A DNA stretch of 64,000 bases, from NCBI GenBank assembly GCA_014905825.1, contig JACGCN010000007.1, positions 1,798,001 through 1,862,000 on the forward strand, written 5' to 3'. Position numbers and translations under genes: made by a program. Under the pieces are notes generated by a model that saw only the letters and a program-made list of their open reading frames with translations, searched no databases and was not told the origin of the DNA. The DNA comes from Lyophyllum atratum (lineage: Eukaryota; Basidiomycota; Agaricomycetes; Agaricales; Lyophyllaceae). Positions 11,672 to 22,122 of the stretch are shown here, piece after piece. Positions within the stretch are counted from its first letter, which is position 1. Each line of letters begins with the position of its first letter.

Positions 11672-12188
11672 GGCGGAGAGATGGGATAACCGTCAGCTTT
11701 TCGTGAAAGCCGGTGCAGCTCGGTTTATCTGGGTGCCTTCTTATACTCTTCCCATATTACGGAGTCGGATGTCGGTGTCACATGAACCCCCTGTATGTAA
11801 GACGGAGTAAAATGGAGCCCAAATTCCCTCGGTACGCACATGAGAAGTGCTGCCCCGCTATTTGTGATATCGATTATGTCGAACCCAGCCCATCCAAGGG
11901 CCAATAGAAGATGTGCTGACGTTGGACGCGACAACGAGCTCTGGGAAGACGAAGACACAAGTCAGCGATGACTGTCAAGAGGAGATTGAGTGGTCACGAG
12001 TATGCCCAGCAGTCGGCCTGCTGACGAGGTGCCACCATATGCATGGCAGGGGGAAAAGGGGAATTTCATAACGCGCCTGCAGTGCGGACCATACGACCGA
12101 GGTCAAGTAAAGACAGAAATTGACCTCAACCGTAGTCGTCCCCGTCATTTCGAGCGGTTAGATTCGTCGTAAATTGTACTATAATCAT
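11672..12188. other. Intergenic between monooxygenase and tRNA
   Basis: Upstream region of the minus-strand monooxygenase gene and 5' flank of the tRNA gene. No gene recognised. Confidence 0.5.
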
Positions 12189-12298
12189 GGGCGTTTAGCG
12201 CAGTGGTAGCGCGTATGCTTTGCACCGGCCTTACGTAATCACCTTACGCAAGCAAGCATCCTTGTATAAGGTCCAGGGTTCAATCCCCTGAACGTCCA
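12189..12298 (+). tRNA. tRNA-Ala (TGC) with a 38-nt intron
   Basis: The sequence folds as a complete tRNA. Acceptor stem GGGCGTT pairs with AACGTCC including the G3-U70 wobble that marks alanine tRNAs, and the discriminator is A. D stem GCGC/GCGC. Anticodon stem TATGC (12214-12218) pairs with GTATA (12264-12268). The loop is TTTGCA then T, with anticodon TGC at 12221-12223. T stem CAGGG/CCCTG encloses TTCAATC. The intron, 12225-12262, begins one base 3' of the anticodon, the canonical nuclear position. Box A (TAGCGCAGTGG) and box B (GGTTCAATCC) are intact. A tRNA-Cys(GCA) reading of the same loop was discarded because of G3-U70 and discriminator A. Confidence 0.92.
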
Positions 12299-12479
12299 AC
12301 CTTTTTCACCTCTTAGACCAGGATCACTTAATCACACGACGAAATGGTGTCTACTGCAAGGTCTACACACTACGGTCTATCTACGTTACTTAGTATTTTT
12401 GCAACGCAGTTCCCTAACCATCCTACTTCAGGATAAACAGAGTAGCACAGCGCTACATACCGTGCAGTCATACGGCCAC

Positions 12480-13204
12480 GGTCGTACATTTCACCGCCGT
12501 GGAATCGTATCGCTCGAAGACTCGACAGTACGGCGACGGTACCGCCATATACCGTACTAAGTGCTTGGCGGCACCATATCAGCTGCTTGAAGCGCGACGA
12601 ATTCAGCATAGAAGTAAGCCTTTAGTATAAACACGAGCTTACGAAAACATTTCATGCTGAAAGAATCCCGCGTTAGGGAGCTGTACAACAAGGCGAGCCC
12701 CGAGATCCTCGACCATACGGCACATTTTCCGTATCACGGTGCCGTACCATGGTGCCGTATTACGGTGCCGTATAGCCGTGTCTGCACTGCACGGTGCCAG
12801 CACTGGCACTGTAATATGGCAGTGATATTGATTGCCTGAGCGCGATGCCACAAACATCGATGGCTTGCACTAGTGGAAGGGATCTGAAAATTTCAGGACA
12901 TTATATCAGTACTAAGAAGCAGCGCAATAGTAGACATGCACACCTTGAGATTACCGACGAACAAAAAGTTAAAACAGACGAGTGTTCCAGGTAATACACA
13001 CATAGCGAGCGAGATAAGAGAGAGAGAGGGAGCGACAGCTTGAAGCAGCTACCTGAAAATGATATCTTCCTCCCCTCTTTATAGAATTTGAGAAGGGGGC
13101 TGGATCGAACTCAGGCCCGCATCGAGAGCTGAAAGTGACGATTGTGAGACTTTCAACCGGTCGAAACCTGAATACTTACCTCTAGCCAGTTGAAACCTAA
13201 ATGA
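12480..13204. repeat. Tandem array unit A
   Basis: First of three diverged direct copies. Module 1 (about 12480-12730) contains GTACGGCGACGGT, ATACCGTACT, GCGACGAATT and AAGTAAGCC. Module 2 (about 12990-13204) contains a GAGAGAGAGGGAGC tract, AGCTACCTGAAA, CCCTCTTTATA and GGTCGAAACCT. A private insert between them (12731-12780) has three copies of GGTGCCGTA. Confidence 0.75.
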
Positions 13205-13690
13205 CTCGTCCGTACAATTTACGGCCGTGGACGGTATCTCTCAGAGGCTCGACGGTACGGCGACGGTGTGGCCGTATACCGTACTGAGTGCTCGACAGAG
13301 CGCCATCGGATGCTTGAAATTCGACGAATTTAGCTTAAAAGTAAGCCTTGTAGGATAGATACGAGCCTTACGGTGACATTGCAGCCGCACCCGCCGTACA
13401 GCGAGGCGACCCCCGAGATACCGGACGTAGACTAGATTTCCGGTGTTATGGAGACGGCAAGCGGGATGAGAGGGAGACTGAGCGAGAGGGAACACTAGGG
13501 ACAAGAAGTAGCTACCTGAAATCCGTATCCCGGTGCCCTCTTTATACAAGTTGTAGAAGGGGTGGGATCGAGCGCGGACCTGGATCGAAAGCTGAAAATG
13601 ACGGTTGTGAGACTTTAAATCGGTCGAAACCTAAATACCTCTAGCTAGTTGAAACCTAAATGACTCTAGCCAGTCGAGACGAAATCCCTA
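13205..13690. repeat. Tandem array unit B
   Basis: Directly abuts unit A. Module 1 spans about 13205-13442 and module 2 about 13443-13690. The same landmarks occur in the same order: GACGGTACGGCGACGGT, TATACCGTACT, TCGACGAATT, AAGTAAGCC, GTAGCTACCTGAAA, CCCTCTTTATA and GGTCGAAACCTAAAT. Confidence 0.75.
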
Positions 13691-14034
13691 CGATGATGGC
13701 AGGGTTGACAATATGCAGTCTGCAATGGGATTCAGCCTAGTGTAAGATTGTACGGAATGAATGAACCATAGAATTACACGCGACTTAGCGGCCACTCAGG
13801 GAACGACTTAGCGCAGCATTGGTAGCAGGATTTCGTCGACGCTTTGGCGATCCTCTGGGTGAGACGCTCATTAGTGGCCGGACTGGAGTCAAAGAATAAA
13901 AAGAACGTACGGCGAACTGAAGTGAGTGGGCGAAGCCCTTCCCGAGCTGCGTATCTTTGTCGCGTGCGATACGGACACGCGTAACCCACATTTTGGGATT
14001 CTTCACGCTACGAAAAACACATGTTCGAACGATG

Positions 14035-14290
14035 AAGACCAGTTGGAAGGTGGCAAGCGAGGTTATGAGAGAGAGCGCGAGAGGGGAGAATATGGAGGGG
14101 ACAAAAGTATCTATTTTAAAACGGCGTTCTGCTCCCCTCTTTATACGTTTGAGAGCTGGGGCGGGATCGACGGGTGAGGCTGGATCGGACGATGAAGAGC
14201 AGTCCAAACGTCATTTCTCACCTGGTCGAAACTTAAATTTGTTTTCCCAGTTGAAACCTAAATCCAGGGAGCTCGAGACGATATCGCGCA
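14035..14290. repeat. Tandem array unit C (module 2 only)
   Basis: Third copy, retaining the module 2 landmarks: GAGAGAGAGCGCGAGAGG, CCCCTCTTTATA, GGGATCGA, GGTCGAAACTTAAAT and GTTGAAACCTAAAT. I do not see module 1 in front of it. Confidence 0.65.
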
Positions 14291-14627
14291 ACTTTGCGAT
14301 GGAATGGAAGCTAACGGAACTTGATTTAGATAGGGCTCCAGAATTGGCTCATCACGGCAATTGCGCGTGCAATAGCCCTATAGCTAGTAACGTCCGAGTC
14401 CTCTGGTAATGTGAACATCAAGACATACGCCGCTCGCCGCTGTGGGTGAAGACCAAGCACTGACGCGTATTGACGGTGTCCACTGAAATTGACGTGTGAA
14501 TGGAATGTATTCAGGATGCACGGATACTAAGCAGATTCGAAGCTTGAAGTGGGATCTGATTCCCAAGGTTCTGATGCGCAGGCCGTACGTACTAATAGAG
14601 AGTCCAGAAACCTCATCACTCCAACAA

Positions 14628-16742
14628 CTACGACGGTCCCAACCCGCTTAAAACCCTTTCCGTGACGCCCACCACCGCACCCCCAACCCAACCCACGACC
14701 TTCTTCCAATCCCGCCCATGTCCATGTCCATGCCCATCCGCGAACCCATACATGCCCGCCCCCGCATGATTCCCGCGCATCCTCACTCCATACACCGCCA
14801 TGGCCACCCCGAGCACCAGCACCGCCCCTGCCACCATCGTCCCCGTCCTCCTCTCCACCCCAAGCCTCCGCAGCTTCCTAAATCGGCCCCGCACCTTCCC
14901 GCGGAGCTTCTTGACCTTCTCCCGCCTGCGCTTGTTCTGTGGCGGGGATTTCTCCTCCCACTCGCCCTCTGCACCGTTTTCGCCGTCTTCTGCGACCTCG
15001 TCTTCGTCATCCTCGATGTACGGGTACACCACGAGGCCAGGAGCTACGACCATGGTCTCTGCCTCGTCATCCTTTGGCAACAGGTCAGGAGACTCGCTCC
15101 AAGTGTACACGACGCTTTGCGGCCCCATGATGCTTGCGAGGCCGAGGGCAGGTTGCGTGGGCGGGTACAGCGCGTAGAGCGCTTCGGCGTGCGTGAGGAG
15201 GGAAGTCAAGGGGATTTGGGACGCGGACGGGCGGGATGAAAAGGGCGGGGTTGGTGAGGCGGTACGGGATGAGGCGGGATGGGACGAGGAGGGCGTGGGT
15301 TGGGAGGAACATGCTGGGGGTAAGGATATAGAGGATGATTCCTCGTTCATGACATCAGACAGGGGGGCTTCCTCCGCGACTGTGGCCGTCACGAGTTCTT
15401 CTTCAAGGTCCTTGGTCTTCACTGCTATTACTTGGTCGAGAAGCTGATCATCGGGCTCAGTATCCTCCTCCAATTTCAAACTCGGCGCTACTTCCTCCTT
15501 TGTAGCGTCAAGAGAGTCTTCCAGGCTGCCGTTCACCAGCTCTTGCACTTCCGCACCCCCCACCTTCGTCTCATCCGCATCCGATATGTCGGGCAGACTG
15601 CTCAGCACCGAATGCGCCATCCCGATATCCTCATCCTCGTCCTCCTCCAGTTTTTGTATCTCCTCTTTTCGCGATAATATAATCTGTAAATTGTATGAGA
15701 CTCTCTCCCTAATGGAAAGAAGTGAAGTGAACGCACGGCTGTGGCAAGATACACAATAATAATAGGCGGCCGGCAAAGTATGTAGTCGAAAACGTGTTGA
15801 ATAAGTGGAAGAGTGGGCATGTCGTGCGAGAACAGTGTCAAGAGGTTTGAGAGGGCAAAGAACGGTAGCGGCGAGGTCCTAATGACTGTGTCAGAATCAG
15901 CGGTGGCGATTACAGCGGAAGGGGCGTACCGTTCTATAACCTCTGCGTATTGCGGGTCTGCTTGTCTTAGAAGATTCTTGGTCAGCCTGCGATCGCGACT
16001 GAGTATTCTGTGTTAGTGAACAAGGCGAGAGGGATGCGTACCGAAGCAGCCCAAGGACAGGTTCGAGGGTTGCCCCCATTGAGTCTCGCACCCGATGCAA
16101 ACTTATCTTCTCTACACATGCAAGCTGTATTTCTTCCGGCAGCGTCAAGAATAGCACGCTAACGATGTCATGGTAGCCCTTCGATAGGCGTTAGGGCCAA
16201 AAATGCTCAACAGTGAGTATAATGATACACACTTGAAAATAATTGAGCTTTGGACGCCGTCGAAAAACCGACACCAGGAGTCGATTAAGCTTCATCTGCA
16301 TGGCTTCCCTAGCCTCCAAGGGCGTGTCTAGACAACGTGGGTAAGCAATGCTCCCGTTATGAGGTGGAGACAGGAGCAGGCAAGGCCTTTTCACCTACTG
16401 GGTATAGGACAAAGCTGCGATCCGTGTCCAGCCGGATCTGTCGTTCGTCGCGGTGCTCCTCCACAAGCTCTCCTCTTTCCTCCGTTCGTTCAGCCAACTT
16501 TGAAACATGCAGGAGCTGAGGCCTATTCACACAGGAAATACACATTAAATCCAGGTCAGCAAATAGCGTCTTGGACCACTCAAAATGACGCACCAAATTT
16601 GTATTCTGTTGGTCCCGAAGCCTCCTGGTTGAAGGCTGCGCCTGCGCAGTCCTTCCCAGTCTATTTGGGAGATCTTCTCATCGAAGGAGCTGGTAAAAGA
16701 CTCTGGAGCCTGCGTTGGCTCTGAGGGGGCCATGGTGGCCAT
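14628..16742 (-). CDS. TBC-domain Rab GTPase-activating protein (TBC1D20/Gyp8-like)
   Basis: Exons on the minus strand join into one protein beginning MATMAPSEPTQ. The ATG at 16742 is followed by a second at 16733 in a perfect ACCATGG context, so either may be used. The TBC domain includes HRDERQIRLDTDRSFVLYP, NYFQGYHDIVSVLFL, VLGLLR, MPTLPLIQHVFDYILCRPP and IIVYLATA, the order and wording of TBC1D20/Gyp8. A long acidic, Pro/Ser-rich region follows. Then comes a basic stretch (KRRREKVKKLRGKVRGRFRK) and a hydrophobic segment (MVAGAVLVLGVAMAVYGV) near the C-terminus. That matches the tail-anchored ER/Golgi GAPs of this family, which turn off Rab1/Ypt1-type GTPases. The last exon (about 15690-14628) codes the whole disordered tail and anchor. 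Ends with a GHGHGHG run after the anchor. I did not fix every exon edge. Confidence 0.88.
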
Positions 16743-17495
16743 TGCCGGGCAAATTGGTGGTGGTGGTACAGTACAAGAGTAGAGATGCACGTGACCCTGT
16801 TACGGCTCAGAGGCTTGTCCAGGTCCCGGTCCGAATCGGACGGCGGGGCCGCCTTAGGAGCGCGACTCAGCGACGACGACAGTCAACACGTCTGCTGCTT
16901 CAAAGTTCAAACGCGACTATAACGTTCTAGTATTCATAGGGCATGATATCCTCATCTCATGAATCAATAAGCAACGGCTGCTTAAATTGAGGTCCTCGCT
17001 GACAAGGGCGTTAAATTGTAGACGCGTCTCGAACGACGTTACCAGTGTATCGAAAGAAATTTTCCTGTTCTGCATCCTCACACCAACGAATGCAATCAGG
17101 TTGTCTAAACAGATGTCGCGGCTGATCTGATCCCACGTTGCTTTGCGAGATCTGCTCCTCCTGGCGAGACGTGATTCTGGCTACCACAACTTTATGGAGC
17201 TCTATTTCGCTGAACTTCGACATCATGGACAGTGGAAAGGAGGAAGTTTGACCTTAAAAACAAATCGTGGGGTCCCTGGATAACCATGGTCACGGTGATG
17301 GCGAGCGCGTTCTGTGGTGATTTCGTCGACCATTTACCCATAGCGTGGCGTTGACGTCGATATTCTACTTAGAACCGATGTCGGGCGCAAAAATAATGAG
17401 GGAGATTCGGGTCAGAAATGTCGAGATTGAAGAGTTCCCATCTATGTGTGTCTATAGTCGACCTTCGATGGATAGCTATCACAGTAATACAGCGA
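16743..17495. other. Intergenic; one unassigned minus-strand frame
   Basis: Contains the promoter of the TBC gene and the 3' flank of the HAD phosphatase. A 71-codon minus-strand frame (17226-17011, starting MMSKFSEIELHKVVVARITS) has no recognised domain. I cannot say whether it is a real small gene. Confidence 0.45.
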
Positions 17496-18701
17496 TCAAG
17501 CGTTGACGACCTCCGCAATAGTCTTCTCCCCGGAGACAACAGATTGAACGACAGGGAGAGCCTTCGAGAAATCCTCGAATGGAACATGCTTGATACCCTC
17601 TCTAGCGCAATACGCCGCTAAATCATTTTCTCCATCGCCCTTCACTTTGACGAAGAGCAAATCGGCATGCTTTGCCGCTGATATATCTATGGAGACAGGT
17701 CAGCAATATTCACACAAGAATCTGCCAAGCAATATGAAAAGAAAAGCAAACCTGATACGCCATCTCCAAAGAAAAAGAGGGTCGGAGGGTCGGCGAGCGC
17801 GCGGTAGGGCAGGATGGCCCACGACTTGTCGTGTCCAAAACCGCTGAGATATTCGATTCGCTGTCAGCGGCTTTGTTCATGATGTAAATGATCGGACCCA
17901 GTGCCTACCTGGAGGGGTGACGGTATTGAATATCCCACTTTTCATCAGCGTGGATCGTGACATCGTTTGCGATGATCTCTATTTCGGCAGCGGCCTCTTC
18001 CCCGACAAGGTTGGAAAGTACTGCACGAATCAAAGGGGCCATTCCGCTGTGTGAATAATTGATTCTTATTCAATTATATGGGTGAAGATAGCCGAAGGAC
18101 ATGCCTAGAGACGATGATTACAGGGATATCATTCGCTTTGCACCATGCATAGAATTCTTTGAATCCAGGATCGAGCTTGATGTCTGATCCACCTTCAGGG
18201 TGCCGTTCAGGTATGGGACTGGATGTTGACAAACCTTTCCGAAGTAACTCCTTGCACTCGTCGATTGTGTGGCCGGCGGCCGCGACACTCTCAAGCATCT
18301 CCCGAAACGAGTCTCTGACGGATTGTCCTTAGAACACGGCCGAACCTGATATCGCAGTCTTTCTCACCTAAACGTCATCCGTCCGGATAACACGTTCATA
18401 TTCCCTTCCCTTCGCTTATCCTTGCCATAACCCAGATTGTCAGTCATATCTGTTTCAAAGAGGGAGAACAGGTTCAGCATTTCATTTCAAAACCGCATCC
18501 CATACAGACGGTGCCCACAGTCATTGGAGTCGCGCGTGGTGATGGTGCCATCCCTGAATATCAACGCAGGTTAGCCAGTCGAAAGATCGTGAACGAGCAA
18601 CGGACTGTGCAGACCAACCAATCGGAGAGAACCACAAATTTCTTGTCCTTGTGTACCGGTGGGTAAGGGAGGGTACTTTGCGGGGGATGGGTATCGGCCA
18701 T
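17496..18701 (-). CDS. HAD-superfamily (HAD-IB-like) phosphatase
   Basis: Starts at ATG 18701 (MADTHPPQSTLPYPP) and ends at 17496 (...IAEVVNA). HAD motif I is SDWDGT (DxDGT) followed by TTRDSNDCMTDNLG. Motif II is the VIIVSR strand-end region. Motifs III/IV appear as LFFFGDGVSDISAAKHADLLFVK, giving the full Mg-dependent aspartyl-phosphatase set. The nearest named relatives I know are S. cerevisiae YNL010W-type phosphatases and MtnX/phosphoserine-phosphatase-like HAD-IB enzymes. A soluble phosphomonoesterase is the safe call; the substrate is unknown. At least four short introns split the gene. No break seen. Confidence 0.85.
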
Positions 18702-19062
18702 GGTGGTCGGAAGGTTGGGTGCCTGTGGATTCGGAGAAATATTCAGGCTTTCATCAGATCTTATCACGGCAATCAGTATCTAATCAGATGGGATCCGTGA
18801 CGTAGGACATAGCAAGAGCACGGTATCAATGTTGACGCAACAGCGACATGGGAGCACAGACACAGATACGAGGATAAGTAATAGCTACAAAGACTTAGGT
18901 ATAGGACGAAGCATGTCGCAGCCTAAGGGGAGTGTGATCAAAGACAGCAACTACTAAAAAGACATAAATATTCTAAATGGACAATCGAGCAAAGCAAATG
19001 GCCGAGAAAGACATGGAGAGTATCACGATGAAGAAGTACGCGATAACGCTAACACCTTCAAT
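18702..19062. other. Intergenic, 5' flank of HAD gene
   Basis: Separates the HAD phosphatase start from the 3' end of the inositol oxygenase gene, both on the minus strand. Nothing else seen. Confidence 0.6.
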
Positions 19063-20511
19063 TCACCAGTTGAGGATTGGAGGGAAGAACTTCGCTATGA
19101 GCCCTTCGTAGTAAGAACGTAGCTCGGGGATGTTACATGGCGCATCCGTTTTGCTGTACAAATCGTACGGGTTAAAAGCCTGGACAGCCGCGAGGATGCT
19201 TTTGTCCTTTTCATTCGTAAGGTGCGAGTAAGCACCTTCTCGATGCCAGGGGTAAAAACTGTGATATCGGATCATGGCAAGGGCCTCGGCGGGAAGGGTA
19301 CTCTGGTCTTTGAAAACGTTATAGAGATACTGTATTGAAAGTGGATGATTAGAGGCTGTGAAATGGATATGAAAAGGCGACACGGACTTCGTCGTGACCC
19401 CAGGATAACATGACATTATCCAGACCGCAGTGAGGCTGATAGATCCCGTACTCTGTGGAATAGATGCTATCACAGGAATTGGGGTTCGCCGCGAAGGTAT
19501 CCGGGTAGATGATCTTGTCCGAAAACTTGCAGCCAATGACTAGAGAAGGGTATCAGATCCTTTCATGGAGGATCTAGTTAGGATGAATGTACCAAATGTA
19601 TCCTAGGGTAGAGAGTCAGTGATGCGGAAATGATGGGTATTGAGATGAAAAACTCACTCCGACGACATCCCATTGGCCTTCCGATCCAAACAACAGCAGC
19701 AGTTTTCCAAGGTCGTGTGTGAGGCCTGCAACCTGAAGGGGATTATAGAAACCTTTGCAGCAAAATAGGCAGATAACTAACCTGCATCCAATCGGGTTTC
19801 CCATCTCTTCAGAGAGCCTCGGCCGTCTGAAGTAAGTGTTCTATTTGGGACACAGTTGTCTACAGAGTTCGACGTCATTTAGGCGCGAGATGAAACAAAG
19901 CACGGAACATACATCAGGGTCTGACTCGTCGATCAACATATTGAGCATTTCCATGGCTTCCCAGACACTCATTCGGGCGCGCTTCTTCGTCTTAAACTCG
20001 ACCCTGGCCTTGATGTTAAACTCCATGGTTTGTTTTTCTGTCATTGAAATAAGAGGCGGGTACGTGGCACACGAAGCGCAAGGTTCTAACCATGCTGCTC
20101 CTTGTAGAAAGCTTTCACGCGTCGCACGCTGCGTCATAGTTTCTGAAGCTTTTTTTGTCTTTGGTTTTGTCGAACTTCGACTGCTCATCCCATAGGCTAG
20201 CCTTCAGGACATTAACTATACTTTCGTTCAGCTCTGGTATTGACGTAACAGAATTATATGGACATACCCTCGTCAATGGCGTCTGATGTAACATCGAGTT
20301 CTCGACCACTGGTACTCGGCGTAGCGACAAGGGATTGGAGAGAGATCTACAAAGTAAAGGGTGGGAGGTGTTTGATAATCATCCTGGTCCAGCTATCCCT
20401 CCGCTTAAAAGGAATTTCTCGGCCTATGGACTCGGACTTGAAGGGAAATGGTTCTATCGAAACCGGTAGTATCAACGGAATCTGTTCGAATTTGGCATTC
20501 GTAGTTGGCAT
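19063..20511 (-). CDS. myo-Inositol oxygenase (MIOX)
   Basis: Di-iron oxygenase converting myo-inositol to D-glucuronate in the cytosol. Conserved blocks in order: [32 protein letters not shown], a DPDVCS exon, [23 protein letters not shown] (iron-binding HD), [36 protein letters not shown] (iron-binding HD), [11 protein letters not shown] and a C-terminus ending KFFPPILNW, as usual for the family. About eight exons, with small 5' exons. The start is uncertain. ATG 20511 joined through an intron with a weak GTTTCG donor to the exon at about 20342 keeps the frame, but another 5' exon is possible. From the SGRELD exon on the call is firm. No frame break was seen, so inositol catabolism is probably functional. 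Confidence 0.87.
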
Positions 20512-21353
20512 CGCAAATGCGAAGCGAGAGGAAATAACATGAACTTTTCAGTTTCATGCGAGCCTGGTGAGGAGATCATCGAGCTGTTGACGGAAGTGGA
20601 AGGACAAGCCGTGCCTTGTAGTTGCCATGTGTCTAGCATGGGCTACCTTTTATGTGTGGGAAGGCTTCGGTCTCTTCGGAGTCTTCCGTCCTTCGCACTT
20701 ACTCCGTTTGCTTTGCCACTTTCATCGCATTCGTAATGCACTCAGAGTCGCAGCTCTCGCCGTTGCGGTTAGACGTTTGGTTTGCGGAGATGCTAATACC
20801 CGGTGGAATGTCGAGATTCCCATCGATATACTGCCGTGAACATGGAACTCACCGAGAACTAGCTACTAGCTCCCACTCCGTAAATAGCTCCGAACCCGCA
20901 AAGCAAGTTAGGAGCTGTCAAGTCCTGCCGAAAACTTTGCTTCACCCCATTTGTCCAGCGACCTGGGAGGCGGTTGCTAATCGCAGATATGCGTTCTGCT
21001 CGACCAGCTCGGGTGATGCGCCCACAAGCAGTCACTTATCCTGGGATTATCTTCCCAAGATAATTAGCTTCAACTCCATAGAGCTCGGGAGGACTCTACG
21101 TCAGAGTAGTCTTCCTCCTCACATCCTCAGTGGCACCGAATTCCCAGGTTCCTGGAACGTGGATGTCAAGTCAATCTGAGGTCAATCTGGACATACATAT
21201 GACAATGATGTTGCCTGTGCCAAGGTTGTGGCTACAGCCGCCTTGTTCGCGGCATTCGCCACATCTTGTATTTTGTGGGCGTCTGGGCTTGTGGCCGAAA
21301 GGTCGTTCCTCTGTCTTCACAGGGCTCGGGCATGCTTGTAAGTTATCAGGTTG
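20512..21353. other. Intergenic up to the retrotransposon
   Basis: A 175-codon plus-strand frame (20652-21179) has no recognised domain and atypical composition. I treat it as chance. The last five bases, 21349-21353 (GGTTG), are the left target-site duplication of the retrotransposon. Confidence 0.5.
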
Positions 21354-21818
21354 TGTGACGACGGTGTGCTACCCTAGATAGCAGACTCGTGGGATTACTC
21401 TGACGCGTGCACGACCGGGCCGAGAGCCCTTTTGTTTGTATATATTTACATGTCTCTTGTGTATCTTCGCTAGCACGTCCTTTAGGGACTTCATCATTAA
21501 ATATCATCATCTCTATTTCGCGTTCTCGCTCGCTACAGCAAGACACGCGATGGCTCGACCCCGGAGGCCACCGGGCCCTGTGCAGGGTGACAGCACGCCT
21601 CGCTCAGGCTTACAGAGCTCCGGTGTCGGATGACAACACCCCTACCTAGGGTTACAAGGCCGTTCTGTCTCGGACAGGCGCTCCTTCGAGCCGCCGTCCC
21701 GACCCCTCGCTATTACGCCCTCTCTCCGCGCCGACCTCCCTCGAGGTAAGGCGCATTGAGGAGCGAATAGCTCGAGTCTTCCTCACGCGAGAAGCCCATC
21801 CGGACCAGCTGTATCACA
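21354..21818 (+). repeat. 5' LTR (465 bp)
   Basis: Begins TGTGACGACGG and ends GCTGTATCACA. Contains a TATATATTT box-like sequence about 85 bases in. Identical by reading to 33599-34063. Confidence 0.97.
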
Positions 21819-21819
21819 A

Positions 21820-21836
21820 TGGTGGGGGCACCGCGG
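21820..21836 (+). other. Putative primer-binding site
   Basis: TGGTGGGGGCACCGCGG lies one base after the 5' LTR. A leading TGG complementary to a tRNA CCA end is the normal layout. I did not identify which tRNA matches. Confidence 0.6.
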
Positions 21837-22122
21837 ACTTCACTCAAGCGTGATGAAGTCTCTCAGTCCTACTACCGACGACCTCTTTGGAAGGTCGAAT
21901 CCCTTCGAAAATCCTTCAAAATTCAGTCTGCTTAGTCCCTACGTTTCCGATCGTCGATCATCGGTTAGCACGCCACGCTCCCCAACGTAAATTTTTATCA
22001 TCCGTTGTGCGGCCTCGTTGCACTCCCCAACCGACCACGATACTCGACTATTGGACAACCTGCCCTCAAGTCCAACGGTTATCAACTACGCGCCCCGACG
22101 TATCTTCTTCTGCATAACCGTT

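Larger units (their letters stand above)
12299..14627. other. Non-coding stretch carrying a diverged tandem repeat array
   Basis: No convincing gene. Short minus-strand frames at 12370-12609 and 13241-13549 share an LNSSxFK...STVYGxTVAVxSSL pattern, but this follows from the DNA repeat itself. See the repeat entries. Confidence 0.6.

Noticed and set aside
13785..13850. tRNA-like stretch with a box-A-like TAGCGCAGCATTGGTAGC
   Set aside because: No acceptor or T stem can be paired and there is no proper box B downstream, so it is neither a tRNA nor a supported tRNA-derived SINE.
14718..15239. 173-codon plus-strand frame opposite the TBC gene
   Set aside because: Antisense shadow of the low-complexity last exon of the TBC gene; His/Pro-rich composition follows from the opposite strand.
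20652..21179. 175-codon plus-strand open frame upstream of the retrotransposon
   Set aside because: No recognisable domain, no conserved-looking segment and no splice context; within the length expected by chance in GC-moderate DNA.
21407..21649. 80-codon open frame in the 5' LTR, repeated identically in the 3' LTR
   Set aside because: Both copies are open only because the LTRs are identical. No domain, no Gag similarity, and the frame lies in untranslated LTR sequence.
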